Source: Tabrizicola_A sp964393035
GTDB taxonomy: Bacteria > Pseudomonadota > Alphaproteobacteria > Rhodobacterales > Rhodobacteraceae
Direction: 5' to 3'
Assembly: GCA_964393035.1 (NCBI GenBank)
Contig: CAYMRX010000001.1
Location: 372,001-436,000 of the forward strand
Length of the DNA stretch: 64,000 nt
In this document: positions 52,254 through 61,295 of the stretch, piece after piece
How the letters are laid out: each line of letters opens with the position of its first letter
Numbering within the stretch: position 1 is the stretch's first letter
Position numbers and translations under genes: made by a program
The notes under the pieces: generated by a model
Told to the model about the DNA's origin: nothing
Seen by the model: the letters and a program-made list of their open reading frames with translations, nothing else
The model's database searches: none

Positions 52254-52664
52254 TTACTTCTTCAGCGCGGCCAGAATGTCTTTCAGCAGGTCGGTTTCCG
52301 AAGGACCGGCCGGCGCTGCCGGCTCCGCCACTTTCGGCGGCATCAGGCGGTTCATCGTCTTGACCAGCATGAAGACGACAAAACCGATGATGACAAAGTT
52401 GATGACGGCCGTGACGAAAGCGCCATAGGCAAAGACCGCCGCGCCCGACTCTTTCGCCGCAGCAAGCGATGCGGGGTTGGTGCCGGAAAGGTCGATAAAC
52501 ATGTCCGAGAAATTGATCCCGCCGAGGATGAGGCCGATGATCGGGTTGATAAGGTCACCGACAAGGCTGTTGACGATCGCGGTAAAGGCCGCGCCGATGA
52601 TGATCCCCACGGCAAGGTCCATCACATTGCCTTTCATAAGGAAGGCTTTGAATTCTTGAATCAT
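52254..52664 (-). CDS. mscL: Large-conductance mechanosensitive channel
   Basis: 136 residues: MIQEFKAFLMKGNVMDLAVG, IIGAAFTAIVNSLVGDLINP is TM1 and FVTAVINFVIIGFVVFMLVK is TM2. Cytoplasmic tail ends TDLLKDILAALKK. AAGGGACCC lies before the ATG at 52664. Emergency osmotic release valve. Confidence 0.95.
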   Translation of the reverse strand: MIQEFKAFLMKGNVMDLAVGIIIGAAFTAIVNSLVGDLINPIIGLILGGINFSDMFIDLSGTNPASLAAAKESGAAVFAYGAFVTAVINFVIIGFVVFMLVKTMNRLMPPKVAEPAAPAGPSETDLLKDILAALKK

Positions 52665-52804
52665 TTTTGGGTCCCTTTTCCTGCCGCCGCCTTTTTTGTT
52701 CAGGCGGCTTAATACACGCGCCCAACCATTGGCGCGCAATTACTATGCATGAAATGGCCCGGGAATCACGGGGAATTTCCACGGATCGGCGCCGGTGGCC
52801 TGCC

Positions 52805-55147
52805 TCATTCGCCGTAAGGAACCCAGATCGTCTTGATCTCGGTCGCCTGCGCGAGGAAGGCGCGCCCTTCGCCCGCGGCCCCCATCCAATCGCGCGCCAG
52901 ACCGTGATTGACCCATGTCCGCTTGATATTGCCCGCGGCCTCCGCCTCGATCAGACCCGAAACCGGCGCCGCCGAAAAGGACCAGACCGCGTCAACGTCA
53001 AGATGCCCGGCCAGAGGTTTTGCCAAGTCTTGCGGGTTGCCGGTAACGATGTTCACGACACCGGGCGGCAGGTCCGAGGTGTCCAACACCTGATAGAAAT
53101 CAGTGGCCGACAAAGGCGCGGTTTGCGACGGCACCAGAACGCAGGTGTTGCCCATGGCAATCGCCGGGGCCATCACCGAAATCAGCCCGAGAAGCGGCAT
53201 TTCCTCGGGGCAGATTGCGCCAATCACGCCCACCGGTTCATTCATCGCCAAGGCCACGGCGCGCATGGGCACCTGTTTCACCTGACCGTCATATTTGTCG
53301 GCCCAAGCCGCATAGGTGAACAGCCGGTTGATCGCGGCCTCCACCTCGTCGGCCCCATCGCGCCCGGTCTGGTCCTTGATCCGGCCGGCAAATTCGGCGG
53401 CGCGGGCCGAAAGGTTTTCCCCGATGTAGTAAAGGATCTGCGCCTTGTTGTGTCCGGTTGCCTTGCCCCAGCCCTTGGCGGCATGGGCGGCCTCAACGGC
53501 ATTGCGGATATCCTTGCGGTTGCCAAGGCCGACATGTCCCAGAAGCTTGCCCTTGGGCGACCAGATCACTTGGGAATAGCCGCCATCCGGCCGCGCCTGC
53601 TTGCCGCCGATGTACAGCTTGGCCGTGCGGTCCATCCCCTCAACCAATGCCTCTGCCGGGGCGGGGGCTGCTTTGGGCGACACCAGCCGCTTGGGTTTTC
53701 CTGCGGGTTTCAGATAGGCCATCAGCCCCTCCCAACCGCCTTCGCGCCCGAAACCGCTTTCGCGCAAGCCCCCGAAACCTGCCGCCGCATCGAAAAGATT
53801 GGTGGCATTGACCCAAACGACGCCGGCCTTGACCTTGGGCGCCATATCCAGCGCCAGGTTCACATTCTCGGTCCAGATGCTGGCGGCAAGGCCGTAGCGG
53901 GTGTTGTTGGCCAGTTCCACCGCCTCGCCCGGCGTGCGGAAGGTCATCGACACCAGAACCGGGCCAAAGATTTCCTCCTGCATCAGCCGCGAGGCGGAAT
54001 TCAGACCAGCAATCAAGGTCGGCGGATAGAAACACCCCTCCGGCACGGCGCAGGCGGCGTGGTAGATCTCGCCATCCGAACCCGCCACCAAATCCTTGAT
54101 GGCCGCCAGTTGAATCGGATCGACAATGGCCCCCACATCAATACATTTGTCCAACGGATCGCCGACCCGCAGCCCATCCATCCGGCGCTTCAGCTTTTCG
54201 TGGAACCGGTCGGCAATGCCTTCCTGCACCAAAAGCCGACTGCCAGCGCAGCAGACCTGCCCGCCATTGAACCAGATCGCATCGACCAGCCCTTCAACCG
54301 CCGAATCAATGTCGGCGTCGTCAAAGACGATATAGGGCGACTTGCCGCCCAGTTCCAAAGTCAGCGCCTTGCCACTGCCTGCGGTGGCTTGCCGGATCTT
54401 GCGGCCAACCGAGGTGGAGCCGGTAAAGGCAATCTTGTCGACGCCGGGATGCGCGACCAAGCCCGCGCCCGTCTCCCCATCGCCCGTGACAATGTTGAGA
54501 ACGCCCTTGGGCAATCCCGCCTCGCGGCTGATCTCGGCAAACAACAGCGCCGTCAAAGGGGTATATTCGGCAGGCTTCAGCACCACCGTATTGCCCGCCG
54601 CCAAGGCCGGGGCCACCTTCCACGCCAACATCAGAAGCGGAAAGTTCCACGGGATCACGGCGCCACAAACCCCCACCGGCTGAAGCCCCGGTTGTTCGTT
54701 GTCCAAAAGCTGCGCAAGGCCCGCGTGATAATAGAAATGCCGGGCGACCAGCGGCACATCAATGTCGCGCGCCTCGCGGATCGGCTTGCCATTGTCCAGG
54801 GTTTCCAAGACGGCAAAAAGCCGGGCATGTTTTTGCACCAGCCGCGCCAGCGCATAAAGCACCCGCGCGCGGCGCTGCCCGCCCATGCGCGCCCACTTCA
54901 CTTGCGCCGCCCGTGCGGCCGCCACCGCCGCCGAAATGTCGCCGCCTGCCCCTTGGCTGACCTCGGCCAAGACCTTGCCCGTCGCGGGGTTACGGGTTTC
55001 AAAAACCGCGCCGGGCGCGGTGAAGGCCCCATTTATCCAATGCCCAAAGCGCCCCTGATGGCCCGCAATCCAGGCCAGCGCCTCGGCATGGCCTTCAGGC
55101 GCCGGGCCATAGGCCATGCTGTCGAAAATCGAAGCCACGCTGGTCAT
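52805..55147 (-). CDS. Two-domain aldehyde dehydrogenase, ALDH16 type
   Basis: 780 residues with two aldehyde-dehydrogenase-like domains. The N-terminal domain (about 1-490) has PWNFPLLMLAWKVAPALAAG, FTGSTSVGRKIRQ, LELGGKSPYIVFDDAD and the catalytic Cys299 in NGGQVCCAG. The C-terminal domain (about 510-780) resembles the ALDH fold (VGVIGAICPEEMPLLGLISV, GNTCVLVPSQTAP) but I find no catalytic-Cys motif. This matches the ALDH16 family, reported as active in bacteria with a non-catalytic second domain. ATG at 55147 with AAGGA upstream. Next to deoC, so acetaldehyde is a plausible substrate. Confidence 0.88.
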   Translation of the reverse strand: MTSVASIFDSMAYGPAPEGHAEALAWIAGHQGRFGHWINGAFTAPGAVFETRNPATGKVLAEVSQGAGGDISAAVAAARAAQVKWARMGGQRRARVLYALARLVQKHARLFAVLETLDNGKPIREARDIDVPLVARHFYYHAGLAQLLDNEQPGLQPVGVCGAVIPWNFPLLMLAWKVAPALAAGNTVVLKPAEYTPLTALLFAEISREAGLPKGVLNIVTGDGETGAGLVAHPGVDKIAFTGSTSVGRKIRQATAGSGKALTLELGGKSPYIVFDDADIDSAVEGLVDAIWFNGGQVCCAGSRLLVQEGIADRFHEKLKRRMDGLRVGDPLDKCIDVGAIVDPIQLAAIKDLVAGSDGEIYHAACAVPEGCFYPPTLIAGLNSASRLMQEEIFGPVLVSMTFRTPGEAVELANNTRYGLAASIWTENVNLALDMAPKVKAGVVWVNATNLFDAAAGFGGLRESGFGREGGWEGLMAYLKPAGKPKRLVSPKAAPAPAEALVEGMDRTAKLYIGGKQARPDGGYSQVIWSPKGKLLGHVGLGNRKDIRNAVEAAHAAKGWGKATGHNKAQILYYIGENLSARAAEFAGRIKDQTGRDGADEVEAAINRLFTYAAWADKYDGQVKQVPMRAVALAMNEPVGVIGAICPEEMPLLGLISVMAPAIAMGNTCVLVPSQTAPLSATDFYQVLDTSDLPPGVVNIVTGNPQDLAKPLAGHLDVDAVWSFSAAPVSGLIEAEAAGNIKRTWVNHGLARDWMGAAGEGRAFLAQATEIKTIWVPYGE

Positions 55148-55191
55148 CTTCTGGTCCTTTCGGCAAACGGGATCGCCCGGCACAACCCTGC

Positions 55192-55207
55192 GCCTCCGGC
55201 GGGGATA
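55192..55207. repeat. Copy of the CCTCCGGCGGGGATA intergenic element
   Basis: Shares CTCCGGCGGGGATA with 31015-31028. Lies between deoC and the aldehyde dehydrogenase gene; nearby AGGGGC-AGC-GCCCCT (about 55226-55240) resembles the dyad near 47109. Confidence 0.45.
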
Positions 55208-55260
55208 CGTCGCCCCTTGGCGGCGAGGGGCAGCGCCCCTGATGTTTCAACGGCGCTCAT

Positions 55261-56253
55261 TCAGCCCATCGCATGGCGGTTGGCGGCCGAATATTGCCCG
55301 GTCAGGTAATGTTCCAACTGCCGCTCGATATCGCCCAAGAGGCTAGAGGCGCCAAAGCGAAAGAGATCGGGTTGCAGCCAAGGGTGGCCCAGCTCGTCCT
55401 TCATCAAGGCCAGATACAAGAGCGCGTCCTTGGCCTTGGAAATCCCGCCTGCGGGTTTGTAGCCCACCTTGATGCCGGTGCGGTCCTGATAATCGCGGAT
55501 GCAGCGGATCATGGTCAGACTGACGGGAAGCGTGGCATTCACCGTTTCTTTCCCGGTTGAGGTCTTGATGAAATCGGCGCCCGCCATCATGCAGACAAGG
55601 CTGGCGCGGGCGACGTTGCGCAGGGTGACAAGTTCACCCGTGGCCAAAATGGCCTTCACATGCGCCTCCCCGCAAGCCGCGCGCATTTCGCGCATCTCGT
55701 CATAAAGGGCTTGCCAATTGCCGGTCAGCACATGGCGGCGCGAGATGACGATGTCGATCTCTTTCGCCCCGGCCTTCACGCTTTCGCCGATTTCGGCAAG
55801 GCGCAGGTGGTAAGGCGACAGACCTGCCGGAAAGCCGGTGGAAACGGCGGCGACGGGAATGTTCGAGCCTTCCAACGCGCGCACGGCGGTTTCCACCATC
55901 TCGTGATAGACGCAGACCGCGCCGACCGTCAGGCCGGGCATGCCCAAGGCTTCCAGCATATCCGCGCGCACCGGCTGGCGCGCTTTGGCGCAAAGCCGCT
56001 TGACGCGGCCTGCGGTGTCATCGCCCGACAGCGTCGTCAGGTCGATCAACGAGATCGCTTTCAAAAGCCAAGCCGCCTGATATTCCTTCTTCACAGACCG
56101 TCTGCCGCCAAGTGTGGCCGCCCGGCGTTCGATGGCCGAGGTATTGGCCTGTACCGAGGCCACCCAATCCAGATCCAGCGCCATGCCGGGATTGCGGGTA
56201 TGGGCCAGTTGCGGCAAGAGATTGGGCGTGCGGGTCTGGGTTTCGGTCTGCAT
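55261..56253 (-). CDS. deoC: Deoxyribose-phosphate aldolase (long form)
   Basis: 330 residues. Class I aldolase: LIDLTTLSGDDT, VCVYHEMVETAVRAL, VSTGFPAGLSPYHLRLAEI, KEIDIVISR, ILATGEL, the Schiff-base Lys in ADFIKTSTGKETVN and KVGYKPAGGISKAKDAL. The long N-terminal extension is typical of this subgroup. Splits 2-deoxyribose 5-phosphate to acetaldehyde and glyceraldehyde 3-phosphate. ATG at 56253; the ribosome site is weak. ALDH16 follows on the same strand. Confidence 0.93.
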   Translation of the reverse strand: MQTETQTRTPNLLPQLAHTRNPGMALDLDWVASVQANTSAIERRAATLGGRRSVKKEYQAAWLLKAISLIDLTTLSGDDTAGRVKRLCAKARQPVRADMLEALGMPGLTVGAVCVYHEMVETAVRALEGSNIPVAAVSTGFPAGLSPYHLRLAEIGESVKAGAKEIDIVISRRHVLTGNWQALYDEMREMRAACGEAHVKAILATGELVTLRNVARASLVCMMAGADFIKTSTGKETVNATLPVSLTMIRCIRDYQDRTGIKVGYKPAGGISKAKDALLYLALMKDELGHPWLQPDLFRFGASSLLGDIERQLEHYLTGQYSAANRHAMG

Positions 56254-56414
56254 GGGATGCGGGCCTTTGGCGGCTGCGGTTCCGATCAGCCTGCCATGGC
56301 GCGGCGCGGACTGTCCAGCGCAGCGGGCCTGCAAAGCCAGTTCCTGCGCGGGCCAAGGCAAACCATGCCAAACCTGCGACGGACCCCAGTCATACCAAGG
56401 CAAGACCAAAGACG

Positions 56415-57641
56415 TCAGGCGTCGCGCTGTGCTGCATTTTGATCCAGCAAATAACGCTGCGACAGCGGAATCGCCGCCGCGCCAAGCGAGCGCGCCTGCG
56501 CCCCGACAGTGCCTTCGCGCACCGCAGGCGGGGTAATGCCCGACAGGTCAAGCCGGGCCAGGGCCGCTTGCGTGCGGGCGGTAATTTCGGCCCGGATCTC
56601 GGGCGGCATCCAGCCGTCGATCAGCACAGCCTCCAACTCCAACAGCGTTGTGGCCGACAGGATGGCCGAGGCAAGACCTTCGGCCGCCTCATCCAGCCAC
56701 TGCTCCAACACTGGCGAGGTCACTTGCCAAAAGACCGGTTGTTCCCAAAGGTGGTCCGCGCTTTCACCCGCCGCCTCCATCCGGCTGGCCAGCGTTGCCA
56801 GCGAGGCGGCGTCGAAAAGGCGGCGCATCCGGCCATCGGGGCCGGGAACCGGGATGGGCCCCACCCCCGCCGCATTGCCCGTGCGGCCAAGGAACAACTG
56901 TCCATTCAGTACCAAGCCGCCACCGATGAAGGTGCCAAAATAGAGATACAGGAAATCGCGCGGCTTTTCCCCGGAACCGAACACAAGTTCCGCCCCACAA
57001 GCCGAGGTGGCATCGTTTTGCACATAGACTGGCAGGTTGGTGACGGCGGCGAGGTCGGCTTGAATGTCGCGGTGGCGCCAGGCGTCCATTTCCGCCTGTG
57101 GCGCGCCCAATGCCTTGACCCAACTCCACAACTGGAAGGGCATCGCCACCCCCATGCCGCTGACCCTTGCGCGCAGATCCGGGGCGAGGGCCGCCATCAG
57201 CTCGGGCAAGGAATCGGCCACAAAGGCCACGATCGCGCCGGGTGTCGGATAGCGGTAGGTGCGCCGACGGCTGTCACGGACGCGGCCGAGGAAATCGACC
57301 AGGACAAGATCGGTTGAGCGCCGCCCGATCTTCAACCCCAAAAACAGCGCCCCTTCCGGGTTCAGGTGCATGGGCACCGAGGGCTGACCGATCCGGCCGC
57401 GCACCGGCTCGCCGCGCAAGAGAAGCCCGTCCTGTTCCAAGGCGCGCATGATGACACTGACCGTCTGCGCCGAGAGGCCGGTGATGCGGGCAATGTCCGA
57501 TTTCGCCAGCGCGCCGTGCTGACGCACCAAAGACAGCACCAGCCGTTCATTGTGGTCACGCATACCTGACTGGTTCGACCCGCGCAGGCCAAGATCATCG
57601 GCGCTTTGGCGGTCGGACAGAAGATCGGCAGCAACGGGCAT
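56415..57641 (-). CDS. ROK-family transcriptional repressor (FrcR-like)
   Basis: 408 residues. N-terminal winged helix (LVLSLVRQHGALAKSDIARITGLSAQTVSVIMRALEQDGLL, about 33-75, in parts) and a ROK sugar-kinase-like domain with FLGLKIGRRSTDLVLVD and YLYFGTFIGGGLVLNGQLFLG. The zinc-type CxCGxxGC motif of ROK kinases is not evident. Divergent, together with the fucU-type gene, from frcBCAK, so probably the fructose-module repressor. Confidence 0.87.
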   Translation of the reverse strand: MPVAADLLSDRQSADDLGLRGSNQSGMRDHNERLVLSLVRQHGALAKSDIARITGLSAQTVSVIMRALEQDGLLLRGEPVRGRIGQPSVPMHLNPEGALFLGLKIGRRSTDLVLVDFLGRVRDSRRRTYRYPTPGAIVAFVADSLPELMAALAPDLRARVSGMGVAMPFQLWSWVKALGAPQAEMDAWRHRDIQADLAAVTNLPVYVQNDATSACGAELVFGSGEKPRDFLYLYFGTFIGGGLVLNGQLFLGRTGNAAGVGPIPVPGPDGRMRRLFDAASLATLASRMEAAGESADHLWEQPVFWQVTSPVLEQWLDEAAEGLASAILSATTLLELEAVLIDGWMPPEIRAEITARTQAALARLDLSGITPPAVREGTVGAQARSLGAAAIPLSQRYLLDQNAAQRDA

Positions 57642-57647
57642 GGGGCC

Positions 57648-58064
57648 TCAGGGATTGGACGATGAAAGCGCGGCCTTGCGCAAGATGACATTGGCAAAGA
57701 GCGCGGGCTCCGAGGTCGCGACGATAGCGTAGGCGGAACGGATGCGCAGGTAAAGCGCATCCCCTGCAAGCGGGACGGCCGCGCGCCCGCCGTTTTGCAG
57801 CAGCGCGTCGATCTGATGGTGGATCGCGCCCGCCTGCTCTGGGTCATTGTTCAAGGCGGCGCGATAGGCGGCTTCGACCGGGAATACCGCAAGAACCGCA
57901 CGCAGCATCGCTTCAAGCGCGACACCATCGGCGCGGATCAGGCGCCGGGCATGTTCGGCGGCCGGATAATTGCCATCGACAAAGGCAATCTCATCGCCAT
58001 GCCCCATCGCACGCAGCGCATGCAGCAGGTCCGGTCCCAGAAGCGGGGAAATCCCGATCAGCAT
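57648..58064 (-). CDS. FucU/RbsD-family sugar mutarotase
   Basis: 138 residues: MLIGISPLLGPDLLHALRAM, GHGDEIAFVDGNYPAAEHA with catalytic His/Asp, and the end SAYAIVATSEPALFANVILRK. Interconverts sugar anomers. Start at 58064 because the family begins M-L-x-G-I; upstream codons are in frame but unconserved. Lies 6 bases before the ROK gene. Confidence 0.87.
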   Translation of the reverse strand: MLIGISPLLGPDLLHALRAMGHGDEIAFVDGNYPAAEHARRLIRADGVALEAMLRAVLAVFPVEAAYRAALNNDPEQAGAIHHQIDALLQNGGRAAVPLAGDALYLRIRSAYAIVATSEPALFANVILRKAALSSSNP

Positions 58065-58152
58065 AATATTGGTCGCCCCATTGGCTTCAGCCGATTCCCG
58101 ATCTGGGAAGGCCCTTTTGATCCGCAAGACTGCGGCTTTGACCGGCGCCTGT

Positions 58153-58187
58153 CAATAATAATTCACTATGATTTATTTATCTTGACG
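58153..58187. promoter_or_regulatory. AT-rich operator candidate and -35 element in the frc divergent region
   Basis: An AT-rich segment (58153-58180) with AATAATAATT...ATTTATTT symmetry, like operators of ROK repressors, overlaps or abuts TTGACG at 58182-58187, a probable -35 for frcB. The matching -10 is weak. Confidence 0.4.
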
Positions 58188-58293
58188 CAGGCGGGGGAAT
58201 CAGGCCATCTTCACGATGTCGCCGGGGGAAGGATACCATGGCGGACGGCATCTGAATGGGGAAATCCCCTTCATTCCTTGGGAGGAACACCAC

Positions 58294-59307
58294 ATGAAAC
58301 TCAAGACCACCGCTTTGCTGGGCGCGGCCGCGCTGGCGCTGATGGCAGGCTCCGCCTCGGCGGCCGATCTGGCTTGCCTGATCACCAAGAACAACACCAA
58401 CCCCTTCTTCGTGAAAATGAAGGAAGGCGCTGAGGCTGCCGCTGCGGCTGCCGGCCTCGACTTCCAGGCCTATGCGGGCGAAAAGGACGGCGACGCCGCG
58501 CCGCAAATCACCGCGATCGAAAACTGCGTGGCCGCTGGCGCCAAGGGCATCCTGATCACCGCCTCGAACGACTCGGTTGGCCCGGCGCTGAAAGAAGCCC
58601 GCGCGGCGGGCATTCTGGTGATCGCGCTCGACACCCCGCTGGCCGATGCCGAAGCGCAGGACATGACCTTCGCCACCGACAACTTCGAAGCTGGTCTGCG
58701 CATCGGCAAATGGGCCGCTGCCCAAATGGGCGCCGAGGCCGCAAACGCCAAGATCGCCATGCTGGACATCAACAAGGACAACATCTCGGTTGACGTTGCC
58801 CGCGACACCGGCTTCCTCGTCGGCTTCGGCATCGAAGTGCCGGATCTGACCGTGATGGGTTCGGAAACCGACGCCCGCGTTGTGGGTCACGAATCCTCGG
58901 ACGCCAACCCCGAAGGCGGTCTGCGCGCGATGGAAACCCTGCTGGCCAAAGAGCCGGGCATCAATGTGGTCTACACCATCAACGAACCGGCAGCCGAAGG
59001 GGCCTATCAGGCGCTGAAAGCCGCTGGCAAAGAAGGTCAGGCTCTGATCGTTTCGGTCGACGGCGGCTGCCCCGGCATCGCTTCGGTCAAATCGGGCGTG
59101 ATCGGCGCGACCTCGCAGCAATACCCGCTTCTGATGGCCTCGAAAGGTATCGAAGCGATTGCCACTTTCGCCAAGGATGGCACCAAGCCGGTCGCTTCGG
59201 AAGGCCTGTCGTTCTTCAACACCGGCGTGAACCTTGTCACCGACAAGCCGGCCGAAGGCGTTGAATCGATCGACAGCACCAAAGGCACCGAGCTGTGCTG
59301 GGGCTGA
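58294..59307 (+). CDS. frcB: Fructose ABC transporter substrate-binding protein FrcB
   Basis: 337 residues with signal peptide (MKLKTTALLGAAALALMAGS, cleavage after SASA at about 23). Binding fold: LACLITKNNTNPFFVKMKEG, NCVAAGAKGILITASNDSVGP, VIALDTPLADAEAQDMTFATDN. These are the blocks seen in FrcB of Sinorhizobium. GGGAGGAACACC precedes the ATG at 58294. Followed by an attenuator hairpin and frcCAK. Confidence 0.9.
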   Translation: MKLKTTALLGAAALALMAGSASAADLACLITKNNTNPFFVKMKEGAEAAAAAAGLDFQAYAGEKDGDAAPQITAIENCVAAGAKGILITASNDSVGPALKEARAAGILVIALDTPLADAEAQDMTFATDNFEAGLRIGKWAAAQMGAEAANAKIAMLDINKDNISVDVARDTGFLVGFGIEVPDLTVMGSETDARVVGHESSDANPEGGLRAMETLLAKEPGINVVYTINEPAAEGAYQALKAAGKEGQALIVSVDGGCPGIASVKSGVIGATSQQYPLLMASKGIEAIATFAKDGTKPVASEGLSFFNTGVNLVTDKPAEGVESIDSTKGTELCWG

Positions 59308-59335
59308 TCGCCCGCCAAGTCTGACTTGATTAACG

Positions 59336-59364
59336 GAAGGGCGGCGTTACTGTCGCCCTTCTTC
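59336..59364 (+). terminator. Intercistronic hairpin between frcB and frcC
   Basis: Stem GAAGGGCG/CGCCCTTC (59336-59343 with 59354-59361) followed by TTC. Like the chvE hairpin, it would favour the binding protein over the permease. Confidence 0.55.
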
Positions 59365-59433
59365 ATAGGCGGATCACCTGATGGGGTCCGTTCCGTCATT
59401 TCGACCTGTTTTCACAGGGGGGAGACCGCCGCG

Positions 59434-60513
59434 ATGAGCGCAGAAGACGCACCCACAAAGACCATTTCCGATTATGAGGCCACGCTGACCAAGGCCGACA
59501 CGGCGGTGGCGAGTTTTGAAAAGGACGACAGAACGCTGTCCCATGTTCTGCGCGCCCAGTTGCGCAAGAACCCGACGCTGATCCCGGCGCTGGTGCTTTT
59601 GATTTCGATTCTGGCCTTTTCCATCGTGGCCCCGCGCTTTTTCGGCATGGGCGCGCTGTCGACGGTGTTGAAACAGACGACGGTGACAGGCTTTGTGGCG
59701 CTGGCGCAGACGCTGGTGATCCTGACCGCAGGCATTGACCTGTCGGTTGGTGCGATCCTGGTGATCTCCTCGCTTATCATGGGAAATCTGGCGGTCATCT
59801 CGGGCCTGCCGGTGCTGCTTGCCGTGCTGGTCGGCTTTGGCTTTGGCGGCTTGATGGGGTTGGTGAACGGCGTCTTGGTCGCCAAGATCAAGCTGCCGCC
59901 GTTCATCGTGACCCTTGGCACGCTGTCGATCTTCAACGCGCTGAAGCTGTGGTATTCGCAATCTGAATCGATCCGCAATGCCGATATCGAGGAAAAGGCC
60001 CAAGGCCTTTTGTGGTTCGGCCAAGGGATCAACTTCGGCGGCGCCTCGCTGTCTTATGGCGGCATCACGCTGATCCTGTTGGCGGCCGCACTGTGGTATG
60101 TGCTGAACCACACCGCTTGGGGCCGCCACGTGCATGCCATTGGCGATGACCCGGATGCGGCGATGCTGTCGGGCATCAATGTGACCCGCACGCTGATTTC
60201 GGTCTATACCGTCGCCGGGCTGATCTGCGGCTTTGCCGCCTGGATCGCGATTGGCCGGGTGGGGTCAGTGTCGCCCATCGCCTTTGACACGGTGAACCTT
60301 GGGTCCATCACCGCCGTGGTGATCGGCGGCACCTCGTTGTTCGGTGGGCGCGGCTCGATCATCGGTTCGGTTCTGGGGGCGTTCATCGTGGGCGTCTTCA
60401 ACACCGGGCTGTCGCTCGCCGGGGTGGACGATTACTGGCAAATGTTTGCGGCCGGATGCCTTGTCATCGTCGCGGTTGCACTGGATCAATGGCTGCGGAG
60501 GGCTTCGCAATGA
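59434..60513 (+). CDS. frcC: Fructose ABC transporter permease FrcC
   Basis: 359 residues: hydrophilic N-terminal 60 residues (SAEDAPTKTISDYEATLTKA), then about 9-10 helices. ILTAGIDLSVGAILVISSLI, FIVTLGTLSIFNALKLWY, AIGDDPDAAMLSGINVTRT and VIGGTSLFGGRGSIIGSVLGA are BPD_transp_2 blocks. GGGGGGAGACC precedes the ATG at 59434. Confidence 0.92.
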   Translation: MSAEDAPTKTISDYEATLTKADTAVASFEKDDRTLSHVLRAQLRKNPTLIPALVLLISILAFSIVAPRFFGMGALSTVLKQTTVTGFVALAQTLVILTAGIDLSVGAILVISSLIMGNLAVISGLPVLLAVLVGFGFGGLMGLVNGVLVAKIKLPPFIVTLGTLSIFNALKLWYSQSESIRNADIEEKAQGLLWFGQGINFGGASLSYGGITLILLAAALWYVLNHTAWGRHVHAIGDDPDAAMLSGINVTRTLISVYTVAGLICGFAAWIAIGRVGSVSPIAFDTVNLGSITAVVIGGTSLFGGRGSIIGSVLGAFIVGVFNTGLSLAGVDDYWQMFAAGCLVIVAVALDQWLRRASQ

Positions 60514-61295
60514 CCGCTCAGAAACCCATTCTCGAAGCGCGTGGCTTGATGAAGCGCTATGGCACGGTTGTCGCCATGAACGGGGCCGATTTTGACCTCA
60601 TGCCGGGCGAGATTTGCGCGGTGATCGGCGACAACGGCGCGGGCAAATCCACCCTCATCAAGGCGCTGTCGGGGGCCGTCACCCCCGACCACGGCGAAAT
60701 CCTGCTGGACGGCAAGCCGGTGCATTTCCGCAGCCCGGATGATGCCCGCGCCATGGGGATCGAGACGGTTTACCAAAATCTCGCCATGTCGCCCGCGCTG
60801 TCCATCGCCGACAACATGTTTCTGGGCCGCGAATGGCGCAAGCCGGGCATCATGGGCAGCGTCTTCCGCCAGATGGACCGCCCGCGGATGGAGGCTTTTG
60901 CGCGCCAAAAGCTTTCGGAACTCGGCCTGATGACCATTCAGGACATTTCCCAAGCCGTCGAAACCCTGTCGGGGGGCCAGCGTCAGGGCGTGGCCGTGGC
61001 CCGTGCGGCCGCCTTTGGGTCAAAGGTGGTGATCCTCGATGAACCGACCGCCGCTTTGGGCGTGAAGGAATCCCGTCGCGTGCTGGAGTTGATCCGCGAT
61101 GTGCGCGCCCGGGGTATTCCGATCATCCTGATCTCCCACAACATGCCGCATGTGTTCGAAGTGGCCGACCGCATCCACATCCACCGCCTTGGCCGCAGGC
61201 TTTGCGTGATCCGCCCGCAGGACTATTCGATGTCTGACGCGGTGGCCTTCATGACGGGCGCGAAACTGCCCGAAGGCGTGACGGAAGCGGCATGA
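60510..61295 (+). CDS. frcA: Fructose ABC transporter ATPase FrcA
   Basis: 261 residues, single ABC cassette: Walker A GDNGAGKSTLIKAL, Q-loop VYQNLAMSPALSI, signature LSGGQRQGVAVARAAAFG and Walker B VVILDEPTAALG. One cassette instead of two, as known for FrcA. ATGA overlaps with frcC and frcK. Confidence 0.92.
   Translation: MTAQKPILEARGLMKRYGTVVAMNGADFDLMPGEICAVIGDNGAGKSTLIKALSGAVTPDHGEILLDGKPVHFRSPDDARAMGIETVYQNLAMSPALSIADNMFLGREWRKPGIMGSVFRQMDRPRMEAFARQKLSELGLMTIQDISQAVETLSGGQRQGVAVARAAAFGSKVVILDEPTAALGVKESRRVLELIRDVRARGIPIILISHNMPHVFEVADRIHIHRLGRRLCVIRPQDYSMSDAVAFMTGAKLPEGVTEAA

Noticed and set aside
52667..55309. An 880-codon plus-strand frame opposite the ALDH16 gene
   Set aside because: Same reason: low-complexity Arg/Gly-rich translation, no ribosome site, and the other strand shows aldehyde dehydrogenase motifs.
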